Shown: positions 16,280 through 25,606 of the stretch, one piece after another | Layout of the letters: every line of letters starts with the position of its first letter | Numbering within the stretch: position 1 is the first letter of the stretch | From: Vibrio penaeicida | GTDB lineage: Bacteria; Pseudomonadota; Gammaproteobacteria; Enterobacterales; Vibrionaceae | DNA: 64,000 nucleotides | Assembly (NCBI RefSeq): GCF_030689305.1 | Contig: NZ_JAUYVM010000011.1 | Coordinates: forward strand, 62,001-126,000 | Direction of reading: 5' to 3' | Position numbers and translations under genes: made by a program | The notes under the pieces: generated by a model | What the model saw: the letters and a program-made list of their open reading frames with translations, nothing else | What the model was told of the DNA's origin: nothing | The model's database searches: none

Positions 16280-18706
16280 TTAGAAAGTTCGACCGATTGT
16301 AAAGGTAAAGACTTCATCTTTATCCCCTTCGAATTTTTTGATTGGCTTCGCAAGAGAGAAAACCAACGGTCCCATAGGTGACATCCATTGTAAGGCGACA
16401 CCTGCAGACATTCGATAATTTGTCGGATCGGAGTAATCATAGTAATAAGAATCACCAGCACTTACACCAGTGTCTGGATCAAGATAGTTAAATTCTGTAT
16501 CCCACACACTTGCCGCATCAATAAACGCACTGGTGCGTATTTGGCTGCGTGCTTCATCTGATGCGAATGGGGTTGGGAAGATCAATTCCATGCTTGCAAG
16601 TGCAATAGCATTACCCCCAACGGCGTCGTCCGTCACTGTATACTGAGAGTTGTTACCACCCGTGTGGTTTTCATTGTACACAGCCTTCGGACCTGCGCTG
16701 TTGGAGCGGAATCCACGTAACGAACTAAAACCGCCCGCGTAGAAGTTTTCGTAGAATGGGAACAAGTTATCGTTGTCGCCATTCTTGCCATAACCATTTC
16801 CGTAACCTAACCGCCCACGCAATAATAGAGTAAACTCATGCTTTTTTGTCAGAGGGACGTACTGTCTCACATCGTATTGAAGCTTGAAGTACTGAACATC
16901 AGAACCTGGCACCGTCATTTTGTAGAATGCGCGCTGATGGTTACCCGCTGTCGGGAAAAATCCTCGGTTTAGGTTATTTCGTGTCCAAGACAGAGAAAAA
17001 TCAAAGTCGTTTACATTTAGGCTTCGATCGTTTTTATCCAAATTGTCTTCTTGCGCTTGCAAGAACTTTTCAATTTGTACGTACTCATCCAAATTGGAAA
17101 TTCGGTTGTGCGTATAGCCCGCACCAATCTCAAAGAAGTTAAGTTCGTCGAATGGGAAACCCCAAGTTAGCCGCGTACCGTAGCTTTCGTTGGTATAGTC
17201 TACAATGCCCGCTTCAGATGCTTCGAACTGATTGTAGAAAATCTTACCACCCAGGCTGACCCCATCAAGGTTCCAGTATGGGTCTCGGTATTCAAGGCTA
17301 ACGTTCTTACGGAATTTGTTGGTAGAAGCATTAATACCGACTCGGTTACCGCTACCAATAAAGTTATCTTGCTGTAGACCAAGTTGGAAACTGATTCCCG
17401 ACTCCGTACCGTAGCCTACCCCGAAATTAATGCTTCCGGAGTTTGCTTCTTTCACGTTATAGACCAAATCTACTTGATCTTCCGTGCCAGGCACTCGTAC
17501 CGTTTGAACATCGACTGTTTCAAAGAAGCCCAAGCGATTCAAACGGCTTTTACCAGTATCAATGGCTTTCGAGTTTAACCAGCTGCCTTCCATTTGACGC
17601 ATTTCGCGGCGAAGTACTTCATCACGTGTTGCATTGTTACCCGTAAATCGAATATCACGAACATAAATTCGTTTGCCAGCCTCTACATTCACAACAAGTG
17701 AAACTTGCTTATTTTCGTCATCAAATTCTGGAATGGTCCTAACTTGAGGATACGCATAGCCGGACTCACCCAATACGCGCTTAACGTTTTCTTCGAGTGA
17801 TGTGACCGCGCTGCCATCATAAATATCACCAGCAGCGAAAGGAACCATCTTGTCGAATTCTGCTTCCTTATCGATGAGCTCACCTCGGAACTTTACAGAT
17901 TCGACAGCATAAGGTTCGCCTTCATCCAGTGTTAGGGTGATATACACGCCTTTTTTATCCGGAGAAATAGAAACCTGAGTGTCGGAAACTTGGAACTTTA
18001 AGTAACCCTGGTTGAGATAAAATGTACGTAAAGCTTCTAAGTCACCTGCCAGTACTTGCTTCTGGTATTTCTCATCGGCTAAGAAATTCCACCATGGCAC
18101 GTCAACTCGTAGGTTAAAGCGGGAGCGGAGATCTTCGTCATTAAATACCGAGTTTCCGATAAAGTTAATTTGCTGAATTTTCGCTGAAACACCTTCAGTA
18201 AAAACAAATTTTAAGTCAGAACGATTCCGCGGTAACGGCGTTACAACCGCTTTTACTTCGGCGTTGTACTTACCGACGCTGTAGTAAAAGTCTTCTAAAC
18301 CTTTTTCTATATTGCTTAAAGTTGTTCGATCGAGTGCTTCACCAATACGAATCCCAGAAGCATCTAGGTTTTCTTTCAGCTGCTCTTCTTTAATGGCTTT
18401 GTTACCAGAGAACGAGATGTTCGCAATGGTTGGACGCTCTTTCACCTCGATAACCAACACATTGTTGTCTTTGAGAATCCTGACATCTTCGTAATTACCA
18501 GAGTCGTATAAGGATTTGATGATCTTCGCCACATCTTGCTGATCAACAGTATCACCAATACGAATAGGCATTTTGAGGAGTGCTGCCCCCAACGCTACGC
18601 GTTGTAGACCTTCAATTTTGATGTCTTCTACGACAAATTTTTCTGCACCATTCACCACTGTGCTCGATAGCAACAGAGAGGTGAGCAATAAATGCTTGAT
18701 CGCCAT
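16280..18706 (-). CDS. bamA: Outer membrane protein assembly factor BamA
   Basis: BamA is the core of the BAM machine that folds beta-barrel proteins into the outer membrane. The chosen ATG at 18706 gives the conserved start MAIKHLLLTSLLLSS, a signal peptide cleaved before AEKFVVEDI; 808 residues. An in-frame ATG 14 codons upstream is not conserved. Five POTRA domains cover about residues 22-420, followed by a 16-strand barrel with the RGF motif in SSLRGFRSN and the terminal aromatic beta-signal TFTIGRTF. It lies between rseP and skp, a grouping of envelope-biogenesis genes kept across gammaproteobacteria. Confidence 0.97.
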   Translation of the reverse strand: MAIKHLLLTSLLLSSTVVNGAEKFVVEDIKIEGLQRVALGAALLKMPIRIGDTVDQQDVAKIIKSLYDSGNYEDVRILKDNNVLVIEVKERPTIANISFSGNKAIKEEQLKENLDASGIRIGEALDRTTLSNIEKGLEDFYYSVGKYNAEVKAVVTPLPRNRSDLKFVFTEGVSAKIQQINFIGNSVFNDEDLRSRFNLRVDVPWWNFLADEKYQKQVLAGDLEALRTFYLNQGYLKFQVSDTQVSISPDKKGVYITLTLDEGEPYAVESVKFRGELIDKEAEFDKMVPFAAGDIYDGSAVTSLEENVKRVLGESGYAYPQVRTIPEFDDENKQVSLVVNVEAGKRIYVRDIRFTGNNATRDEVLRREMRQMEGSWLNSKAIDTGKSRLNRLGFFETVDVQTVRVPGTEDQVDLVYNVKEANSGSINFGVGYGTESGISFQLGLQQDNFIGSGNRVGINASTNKFRKNVSLEYRDPYWNLDGVSLGGKIFYNQFEASEAGIVDYTNESYGTRLTWGFPFDELNFFEIGAGYTHNRISNLDEYVQIEKFLQAQEDNLDKNDRSLNVNDFDFSLSWTRNNLNRGFFPTAGNHQRAFYKMTVPGSDVQYFKLQYDVRQYVPLTKKHEFTLLLRGRLGYGNGYGKNGDNDNLFPFYENFYAGGFSSLRGFRSNSAGPKAVYNENHTGGNNSQYTVTDDAVGGNAIALASMELIFPTPFASDEARSQIRTSAFIDAASVWDTEFNYLDPDTGVSAGDSYYYDYSDPTNYRMSAGVALQWMSPMGPLVFSLAKPIKKFEGDKDEVFTFTIGRTF

Positions 18707-18768
18707 ATCTATTCTGATTATTCCTTGCAACTTCTTATTCTTTGCCATCTTCTACCAATCAGGTGATA

Positions 18769-20127
18769 TCAAAGGCGAGTAAAATCATTAAACAATGCAA
18801 CTACCATGAGAGAGAATATAATCGCGCCTCCCAGACGATAGCCGACTTCTTGAATCTTTTCTGGCACAGGGCGGCGGATAATTGCTTCCACCGCAAAAAA
18901 TAACAAATGACCACCATCCAAAATAGGTAATGGCATTAGGTTAATAATTCCTAGGTTGATACTGATTAGTGCAAGAAAACCTAGGAAGTACACTAAACCA
19001 TAATCAGCGGTTGTACCTGCGCCTTTAGCAATGGATATAGGACCACTTAAGTTCTCTATTCCCACATCTCCAACAACCAGTTTTTTCAATAAACTGAAGG
19101 TCAAAGAAATAACTTGCCCTGTTTTCTCAACAGCTTTACCAACGGATTCAACCACACCATATTGTAAGTCGAAGCGATAGTCTGCCGGCCACTCACCGAT
19201 TTCAGGAGCAATACCTGCAAACCCTTTGGTTGTTCCGTTTTTCGCTTCTTTAGCTTCAGGAATCAGCGCCAACTGAACTTCAACACCATTCCGCTCAACC
19301 AACACATCAATTGATCTATTTGGGTTCGTCTGGATAGCGTCAACCATTTGCTGCCATTCCGACACGGGCTGACCATCAATTTCCAGAAGCTGATCACCCA
19401 CTTCAAATCCGGCTTTATAAGCGGCTCCGCCATTACCTACATGCGCGATTTTAGTGGTTGTATCTGGGCGAAATGGTGTAAAGCCTAATGTTCTCATTGG
19501 CGATTCGGTTTCTGGGTTGAAGCGCCATTCACGCAAATCAAGCGTATATGTTTCTTCGAACCCAACACCACCTTCCGGTGTAACCGTCATCGTCATTTCA
19601 TCATCGCCAATATGAGCAATTAACTGCATATTAACGGATTCCCAATCTGCGGTTTTGATTCCTGCGACGGACTTTAGTTCCATCCCATCTTGAATTCCGG
19701 CTTGTGCAACGATGGAATTGGGGGTTATCTCTCCTATCACGGGTTTTATTGCTGGAACACCAATAATGAAAACAACCCAATAGGCAAACAGTGCGAAAAT
19801 AAAGTTAAATGCAGGGCCAGCGCCTACAATTGCGCTTCTTTGCCACAACGATTTTCGATCGAATGCTTGCTCTTTCTCTTCTTCTTTGAGCGAATCAACT
19901 CGCCCATCAAGCATTTTGACATACCCACCTAGCGGGATAATCGATAGGCTGTATTCTGTTCCGTCCTTACCAATTTTGCTCCAGATAGACTTACCAAACC
20001 CTATCGAAAACTTATGAACTTTTACTCCGCAGCGTCGCGCCACCCAAAAATGCCCATATTCGTGCACGGCAACCAACACCCCAAGGGCGACGATAAACGA
20101 TACTAAATTCCACAAAATACCCGTCAT
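18769..20127 (-). CDS. rseP: Site-2 protease RseP
   Basis: RseP is the inner-membrane zinc metalloprotease that cuts anti-sigma factor RseA within the membrane after DegS, releasing sigma-E, and also clears signal peptide remnants. The 452-residue protein has the zinc motif HEYGH at 22-26 in the first membrane helix. Two PDZ domains lie at about 110-300, and the second active-site motif LPILDGGHLLFF is in the third transmembrane region. It overlaps ispC by four bases (ATGA-type coupling) and is followed by its physiological client gene bamA. Confidence 0.96.
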   Translation of the reverse strand: MTGILWNLVSFIVALGVLVAVHEYGHFWVARRCGVKVHKFSIGFGKSIWSKIGKDGTEYSLSIIPLGGYVKMLDGRVDSLKEEEKEQAFDRKSLWQRSAIVGAGPAFNFIFALFAYWVVFIIGVPAIKPVIGEITPNSIVAQAGIQDGMELKSVAGIKTADWESVNMQLIAHIGDDEMTMTVTPEGGVGFEETYTLDLREWRFNPETESPMRTLGFTPFRPDTTTKIAHVGNGGAAYKAGFEVGDQLLEIDGQPVSEWQQMVDAIQTNPNRSIDVLVERNGVEVQLALIPEAKEAKNGTTKGFAGIAPEIGEWPADYRFDLQYGVVESVGKAVEKTGQVISLTFSLLKKLVVGDVGIENLSGPISIAKGAGTTADYGLVYFLGFLALISINLGIINLMPLPILDGGHLLFFAVEAIIRRPVPEKIQEVGYRLGGAIIFSLMVVALFNDFTRL

Positions 20128-21332
20128 ATTGCTCGCTTACCTACATATTCATGCGCAAAAGTACGCGCCATTCTATCCAGCTCTAATAAGCTTTCCAAGC
20201 AATCTACTTCAAGGTTTTGCTGTAGACCACACAGCTTAGATAAAACCTGCTCGTTGATTGCAGCTATATCTGTAAATTTAATTTTTTGATTCAAAAATGC
20301 ATCTACCGCAATTTCGTTAGCCGCATTTAAACCAGTAGTGGCATGTTGCCCTGTATAGCAAGCCTCTATTGCTAGCTTAAGGCAAGGATAACGCTCAAAG
20401 TCTGGCTCAAGAAATGTCAGCTCACCTACTTTGGTAAAATCGAGAGGCTTAACACCCGCTGAAATGCGCTCAGGATAAGACATCGAGTAAGCAATCGGCG
20501 TTGCCATGTCTGGTTCACCCATCTGAGCCAATACAGAGCCATCGCAATACTGAACCATTGAGTGAATAACCGACTGAGGGTGTATGACCACTTTAAGCTG
20601 GTCTCGCGCTGCATTAAATAACCATTTGGCTTCAATGTATTCAAGCCCCTTGTTCATCATGGTGGCAGAGTCAACCGAGATTTTTGGCCCCATAGACCAG
20701 TTAGGGTGTGCAATGGCTTCTTTCGGCGTGACGTTAGCCAAAGTTGCAACATCTGAATAACGAAAGGGACCACCAGAACCAGTGAGTAAAATAGACGTGA
20801 TGCCTGAATCTGTAAGATTGCATTTACCCGGTCGAACCTGAACTTCTTCAGGGAGACACTGGAATATCGCGTTGTGCTCACTGTCTACTGGTAACAGCTG
20901 CGCCCCGTATTTCTCTACAGCATCAACAAAAAGCTGACCAGACATAACCAAGGCTTCTTTGTTAGCGAGTAACACCTTTTTACCCGCTTGAATCGCTGAC
21001 ATAGTCGGTATTAACCCAGCAGCTCCAACGATTGCTGCCATAACCATATCAACTTCATCCATTGAAGAAACGGCGCAAAGTCCTTCATTTCCACTTAAGA
21101 CGGTCACTTTTTTACCGGAGGCTGACAGTTTTTCTCGGAGCGAATTCGCTGCATTTTCGTCCGCCATAACAGCATACGATGGGTTCCAGACAACGCATAA
21201 ATCATGCATTTTTGAAACGTTTGTGCCAGCAGCCAACGCGAAGACGTTGAACTTCTCGGAGTTTTGGGCGACAACCTTTAAAGTGCTATCACCAATTGAA
21301 CCTGTTGCTCCAAGAATGGTTATATTTTGCAT
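20124..21332 (-). CDS. ispC: 1-deoxy-D-xylulose 5-phosphate reductoisomerase
   Basis: IspC (Dxr) converts DXP to 2-C-methyl-D-erythritol 4-phosphate with NADPH, the committed step of the MEP isoprenoid pathway. The 402-residue protein opens with the dinucleotide fold ITILGATGSIGDSTL. It shows ANKEALVMSG, the metal-binding PVDSEHNAIFQ and the flexible loop around AIAHPNWSMGPKISVDSATMMNKG. The substrate is made by Dxs, encoded at 55393 in this window. It lies 57 bases after cdsA and is coupled to rseP. Confidence 0.96.
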   Translation of the reverse strand: MQNITILGATGSIGDSTLKVVAQNSEKFNVFALAAGTNVSKMHDLCVVWNPSYAVMADENAANSLREKLSASGKKVTVLSGNEGLCAVSSMDEVDMVMAAIVGAAGLIPTMSAIQAGKKVLLANKEALVMSGQLFVDAVEKYGAQLLPVDSEHNAIFQCLPEEVQVRPGKCNLTDSGITSILLTGSGGPFRYSDVATLANVTPKEAIAHPNWSMGPKISVDSATMMNKGLEYIEAKWLFNAARDQLKVVIHPQSVIHSMVQYCDGSVLAQMGEPDMATPIAYSMSYPERISAGVKPLDFTKVGELTFLEPDFERYPCLKLAIEACYTGQHATTGLNAANEIAVDAFLNQKIKFTDIAAINEQVLSKLCGLQQNLEVDCLESLLELDRMARTFAHEYVGKRAI

Positions 21333-21389
21333 TATAGAAAACCGTTATACAGAACATGAAAAGGCAAGTTTCCTTGCCTTTTTACTATG

Positions 21390-22232
21390 CTAAAGCGTGA
21401 AATAGAGTAAGGCAAAAACAGGAAAGGCGGCGGTCAGGCTGTCAATTCTGTCTAGCACACCACCGTGTCCCGGGATAATGTTTCCGCTATCTTTAATACC
21501 CGAAACTCGCTTAAACATGCTTTCTACCAGATCACCTAATACTGAAATAACGACAGTAGTGAAAGTGATGAATATCATTATGACATGACTTGGGAAGGTG
21601 AGTTCAAACCAATTTGCGGCACCCCATCCAATGACTAGTGCGGTAATGATTCCACCAACCAAACCTTCAATGGTTTTATTTGGGCTCACATTTGGGGCCA
21701 TTTTACGCTTTCCGAACGTTTTACCTGCGAAGTAAGCACCGCTGTCAGCAGCCCAAACCAAAAAGCAAACAAACAGTACAAGCTTAGCACCGTAGTATGG
21801 ATCTGAATCATAGCCAACACTTCGTAAAAGTATAACGGAAGTTAAGAATGGAATAAGTGTCAGCAAGCCAAATACATGCTTCAGAACCTTAGAGCCTTGC
21901 CACAAGGCAGAAGACTTCGGGAATGTCATTGCCATTCCACTGGATACTAACCACCATATTCCTGCTGCGGCTAAGATTAAGATATGTCCGCCCGATACCT
22001 GCTGCAAAGCAGAGATTTCAAACGGCAAAAAGTAAAATAAACCCACAAGCACAGCTAAAGCGGGGATTATTGCTATAGAGCGGTTCGGTGTTTCAACGAA
22101 TTGAGTCCATTCCCAAAAGCCAATTACTACAATTGCAGCAATCGCAGCAATAAATAGGGGTATAGAGAGCTTAAAAATCCCTAATACAACTAATGGAGCC
22201 AGAATCAGCGCGGTTATAATTCTTTGTTTCAA
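21390..22232 (-). CDS. cdsA: Phosphatidate cytidylyltransferase
   Basis: CdsA makes CDP-diacylglycerol from phosphatidic acid and CTP, the branch point of phospholipid synthesis. The 280-residue polytopic inner membrane protein has about eight hydrophobic segments. The C-terminal family signature S-x-x-K-R-x4-K-D...H-G-G-x-x-D-R-x-D is complete: SMFKRVSGIKDSG followed by IPGHGGVLDRIDS. It starts 15 bases after uppS, forming the usual uppS-cdsA pair, and stands just ahead of ispC and rseP. Confidence 0.95.
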   Translation of the reverse strand: MKQRIITALILAPLVVLGIFKLSIPLFIAAIAAIVVIGFWEWTQFVETPNRSIAIIPALAVLVGLFYFLPFEISALQQVSGGHILILAAAGIWWLVSSGMAMTFPKSSALWQGSKVLKHVFGLLTLIPFLTSVILLRSVGYDSDPYYGAKLVLFVCFLVWAADSGAYFAGKTFGKRKMAPNVSPNKTIEGLVGGIITALVIGWGAANWFELTFPSHVIMIFITFTTVVISVLGDLVESMFKRVSGIKDSGNIIPGHGGVLDRIDSLTAAFPVFALLYFTL

Positions 22233-22247
22233 GCTGATGATCCTTTG

Positions 22248-23000
22248 TTAGCCATTCATAATTTCTTGAATCTGCTCGCCTGTGCAACCAAAACGGCGCT
22301 CGCGATTAACAAACCATGCCACAGCATCTGCTAGGCTTTGCTCATTAAAATCAGGCCAGTGTTGATCAACAAAATACATTTCAGCGTATGCCATCTGCCA
22401 CAAAACAAAATTACTGATCCGGCATTCACCACTGGTTCGGATGAGTAAGTCAACTTCAGGCAAATCAGACATCGTCAAATGAGATGTTACCAAATCTTCA
22501 TTGATTTCTGCTGGGTCTAGTACACCCTCTTTAGCTTCAGTCGCGATTTTTTGAATAGCTTGGGTGATATCCCATTTTCCACCATAGTTAGCCGCCACGT
22601 TAACAACCATGCCTTCGTTGTCTTTGGTTAGGCTTTCCGCTTCAGCAATTTTTTTTTGCAATCGTTGATTAAAACGGCTGATGTCGCCTATGACTCTTAA
22701 CCTAAGATTATTTTTGTGAAGGCGTTTAACCTCTTTGGATAGAACGGTAATAAACAGCTCCATCAACAAGCTAACTTCCTCTTCCGGGCGGCGCCAGTTT
22801 TCACTACTGAATGCAAAAAGAGTAACAGCTTGAATACCGAGTCGAGAAGCGGCTGAAATGGTTTTTCTAACTGAATCTACCCCTGCTTTATGACCAAAAA
22901 CGCGAGGCTTACCCTGCTTTTTTGCCCAACGGCCGTTACCGTCCATAATGATAGCGATATGTTTAGGGAATGCGTCTGGATAGACTTGAGTGTTCAGCAT
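22248..23000 (-). CDS. uppS: Undecaprenyl diphosphate synthase (di-trans, poly-cis)
   Basis: UppS (IspU) adds eight isopentenyl units to farnesyl diphosphate, making the C55 lipid carrier for peptidoglycan and O-antigen. The 250-residue enzyme has the substrate-binding motif MDGNGRWAKKQG near the start, the FSSENWRRP loop, and the C-terminal LLIRTSGECRISNFVLWQ motif. Its substrate comes from IspA, encoded at 54489. The gene lies downstream of the frr terminator, 97 bases away, so it probably has its own promoter. Confidence 0.96.
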   Translation of the reverse strand: MLNTQVYPDAFPKHIAIIMDGNGRWAKKQGKPRVFGHKAGVDSVRKTISAASRLGIQAVTLFAFSSENWRRPEEEVSLLMELFITVLSKEVKRLHKNNLRLRVIGDISRFNQRLQKKIAEAESLTKDNEGMVVNVAANYGGKWDITQAIQKIATEAKEGVLDPAEINEDLVTSHLTMSDLPEVDLLIRTSGECRISNFVLWQMAYAEMYFVDQHWPDFNEQSLADAVAWFVNRERRFGCTGEQIQEIMNG

Positions 23001-23040
23001 AGGAAGTTCATTGAATCTAATGGGGTTGAGATAATAGCAT

Positions 23041-23072
23041 AAAAAAAGCGCTGTGCTGTGGGCACAGCGCTT
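23041..23072 (-). terminator. Terminator of frr
   Basis: Strong minus-strand hairpin: an 11-bp stem AAGCGCTGTGC/GCACAGCGCTT with a five-base loop, then TTTTTATG. It follows the frr stop by 24 bases. Confidence 0.88.
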
Positions 23073-23096
23073 CGAAAAAGAAAAGTGTAAGTTATA

Positions 23097-23654
23097 TTAC
23101 ACTTCCATCAACTCTTTTTCTTTTGCAGCAAGAACGTCATCAACATTCTTAACAGCAGCGTCAGTTAGCTTTTGAATTTCATCTTGCGCTTTATGATCTT
23201 CATCTTCTGAGATTTCTTTGTCTTTCAGAAGCGCTTTAAGTTCACTGTTTGCATCGCGACGGATGTTACGAATAGCAACACGACCACCTTCTGCTTCACC
23301 ACGAACGATTTTTACCAAATCTTTACGACGTTCTTCTGTTAACGGTGGAAGAGGAACACGGATTACAGTACCTGCAGACATTGGGTTCAGACCAAGATCC
23401 GATTGCATGATCGCTTTTTCTACTTTTGGCGTTAGCTCTTTGTCAAAAACGGTAATAGCAAGGGTACGAGAATCTTCAGCAATTACGTTTGCAACTTGAT
23501 TTAGAGGCGTTGGCGCGCCGTAGTATTCAACGTTAATATTCGACAGAAGGCTTGGGTGAGCACGACCTGTACGTACTTTAGATAGGTTGTTCTTTAGCGC
23601 TTCAACGCTTTTATCCATGCGCTCTTGTGCATCTTGTTTGATTTCGTTAATCAC
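23097..23654 (-). CDS. frr: Ribosome recycling factor
   Basis: RRF, with EF-G, splits the post-termination ribosome. The 185 residues match the family length exactly. Visible landmarks are MDKSVEALKNNLSKVRTGRAHPSLL in domain I (shown here by its ends MDKSVEAL and RTGRAHPSLL), the domain II region YYGAPTPLNQVANV and the helix VRNIRRDAN-like segment IRNIRRDANSELK. It lies 46 bases downstream of pyrH and is closed by a strong terminator, so rpsB-tsf and pyrH-frr form the usual cluster. Confidence 0.97.
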   Translation of the reverse strand: MINEIKQDAQERMDKSVEALKNNLSKVRTGRAHPSLLSNINVEYYGAPTPLNQVANVIAEDSRTLAITVFDKELTPKVEKAIMQSDLGLNPMSAGTVIRVPLPPLTEERRKDLVKIVRGEAEGGRVAIRNIRRDANSELKALLKDKEISEDEDHKAQDEIQKLTDAAVKNVDDVLAAKEKELMEV

Positions 23655-23700
23655 AATTTCACCTTAATATTTTTTTAATAAGAGTGTTTTTGGCTGCCAA

Positions 23701-24432
23701 TTATTGGTTTTCGCTGATTAGCGTACCTTCGGCTTCACCCATTACCACGCGACGTAGAGCGCCTGGCTTGTTCATATTGAATACACGGATCGGCATTTTG
23801 TGGTCACGTGCCAGTGTAAATGCCGCTAAGTCCATTACTTTCAGTTCTTTATCAAGAACTTCACTAAACGATAGGTTATCATACAGCTCTGCTTCAGGGT
23901 TTGCTACTGGATCCGCAGTAAATACGCCATCAACTTTTGTCGCTTTAAGAACAACATCCGCTTCAATCTCAATACCGCGCAAACATGCAGCAGAATCTGT
24001 AGTAAAGAATGGGTTACCTGTACCTGCCGAGAAGATCACTACGCGACCTTGACGAAGCTCGCGAATTGCATCAGCCCAGTTGTAATCGTCACACACACCT
24101 TTCAATGGAATCGCCGACATTACACGCGCATTGACGTATGCACGGTGAAGGGCATCGCGTAAAGCAAGACCGTTCATTACCGTTGCTAGCATACCCATGT
24201 GGTCGCCGACAACGCGGTTCATGCCCGCTTCAGCCAAACCAGCACCACGGAACAAGTTACCACCACCGATAACCACACCCACTTGAACACCCAGTTCAAC
24301 CAGTTCTTTTACTTCTTGAGCCATACGGTCTAGTACCGCAGGGTCAATACCAAAACCTTCTTCACCTTGAAGAGCTTCACCACTCAGTTTTAACAGGATA
24401 CGTTGATACGCTGGCTTAGGGTTAGTTGTCAT
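23701..24432 (-). CDS. pyrH: Uridylate kinase
   Basis: UMP kinase phosphorylates UMP to UDP; it is a hexameric amino acid kinase-fold enzyme activated by GTP and inhibited by UTP. The 243-residue protein has the KLSGEALQG loop near the start, the glycine-rich GVVIGGGNLFRG, FSAGTGNPFFTTDSAA and the KATKVDGVFTADP motif. The N-terminal extension MTTNPKPAYQR is as in vibrios. It sits between tsf (185 bases, with a terminator) and frr. Confidence 0.97.
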   Translation of the reverse strand: MTTNPKPAYQRILLKLSGEALQGEEGFGIDPAVLDRMAQEVKELVELGVQVGVVIGGGNLFRGAGLAEAGMNRVVGDHMGMLATVMNGLALRDALHRAYVNARVMSAIPLKGVCDDYNWADAIRELRQGRVVIFSAGTGNPFFTTDSAACLRGIEIEADVVLKATKVDGVFTADPVANPEAELYDNLSFSEVLDKELKVMDLAAFTLARDHKMPIRVFNMNKPGALRRVVMGEAEGTLISENQ

Positions 24433-24564
24433 GGAGTCTACCTTCCAAATGAGAGTTGTTGATTAACAGTCATGAATACAAATTGCATTTTTACGTTAAT
24501 GCCAACATGCATTTATGACGATTAGCCACTTAGGTCTTTGTTTGTAAGTTTATGTATTTTGTTC

Positions 24565-24600
24565 GTAAAAAGACCGCAGCCTTGGCTACGGTCTTTTTTT
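24565..24600 (-). terminator. Terminator of tsf
   Basis: Inverted repeat AGACCGTAGCC/GGCTGCGGTCT with a very short loop and T tracts on both sides, 18 bases after the tsf stop. Confidence 0.85.
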
Positions 24601-24617
24601 CAACAATACGCTAAGGA

Positions 24618-25460
24618 TTAACCTTTTTGTACCGCTGCTACTTCGTCAGCGAAGCTCATTTCTTCCGCTTTCTCGATACCTTCACCAACTTCTAGACGTA
24701 CGAAGTTAGTTACTGAAGCGCCCTTCTCTTTAAGAACGTCGCCTACAGATTTCTTAGGTTCCATAACGAAAGCTTGACCAGTCAAAGAGATTTCACCAGT
24801 GAACTTCTTCATACGGCCAACAACCATCTTCTCAGCGATTTCAGCTGGCTTGCCTTCGTTCATTGCGATTTCAACTTGAACTGCTTTCTCTTTTTCTACT
24901 ACGTCTGCAGGTACATCTTCTGGGTTAACGAATTCTGGACGAGAAGCAGCAACGTGCATTGCAACGTGCTTAAGAGTTTCAGCTTCGCCTTCACCAGCAA
25001 CAACAACACCAATTTTCTCACCGTGACGGTAAGAAGCTAGTGCAACACCTTCAACGTATTGAACGCGACGGATGTTGATGTTTTCGCCGATTTTAGCAAC
25101 TAGAGCAATACGAGTTTCCTCGAATTGAGCTTGTAGTTCTTCTGCAGTAGCTTTAGAAGAAAGAGCCGCCTCAGCAACTTCGTTTGCAAACGCTGTGAAG
25201 CTAGCATCTTTAGCAACAAAGTCAGTCTGGCAGTTCACTTCTAGAAGTACCGCTACACCGTCAGCATCTTTGATGACGATTGTACCTTCAGCCGCTACGT
25301 TACCTGCTTTCTTAGCAGCTTTTGCAGCACCTGATTTACGCATATTTTCGATTGCTAGTTCGATATCGCCGTCAGTTTCGTTCAGCGCTTTCTTACAGTC
25401 CATCATGCCTGCGCCAGTACGGTCGCGCAGTTCTTTTACTAGAGCAGCAGTAACAGCCAT
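24618..25460 (-). CDS. tsf: Translation elongation factor Ts
   Basis: EF-Ts exchanges GDP for GTP on EF-Tu. The 280-residue protein begins MAVTAALVKELRDRTGAGMM, with the conserved RTGAGMMDCKKAL motif. It contains the TDFV motif that inserts into EF-Tu (CQTDFVAKD) and two core subdomains rich in Glu and Lys, as expected for a highly expressed protein. It is downstream of rpsB with an attenuator-like hairpin in the 146-base gap, the same arrangement as in E. coli. Confidence 0.97.
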   Translation of the reverse strand: MAVTAALVKELRDRTGAGMMDCKKALNETDGDIELAIENMRKSGAAKAAKKAGNVAAEGTIVIKDADGVAVLLEVNCQTDFVAKDASFTAFANEVAEAALSSKATAEELQAQFEETRIALVAKIGENINIRRVQYVEGVALASYRHGEKIGVVVAGEGEAETLKHVAMHVAASRPEFVNPEDVPADVVEKEKAVQVEIAMNEGKPAEIAEKMVVGRMKKFTGEISLTGQAFVMEPKKSVGDVLKEKGASVTNFVRLEVGEGIEKAEEMSFADEVAAVQKG

Positions 25461-25490
25461 TCTCTATTCCTCAGTTAATTCTGGATATGG

Positions 25491-25522
25491 TAAAAATCAG
25501 GGGCTCGATTTCGGCCCCTGAT
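25491..25522 (-). terminator. Attenuator-like hairpin between rpsB and tsf
   Basis: On the minus strand ATCAGGGGC / GCCCCTGAT with a nine-base loop is followed by TTTTTA. The rpsB-tsf operon of E. coli also carries an intercistronic hairpin that lowers tsf transcription; the same role is inferred here. Confidence 0.75.
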
Positions 25523-25606
25523 TGTAACTATAACTTAGCTTATATTTAACTTTGATTGCTGATAAGGCTTGTTATCTATAAGACTAAGCGAGACTCAGAG
25601 CCGCTA

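Noticed and set aside
21357..21384. Short hairpin AAGGCAAG/CTTGCCTT between cdsA and ispC
   Set aside because: Weak stem with only about four T on the minus strand; may be a weak attenuator but not supported enough.
24774..25521. Long open frames on the plus strand opposite tsf
   Set aside because: They are shadows of a highly biased ribosomal-type gene, with no ribosome binding site and no recognisable protein.
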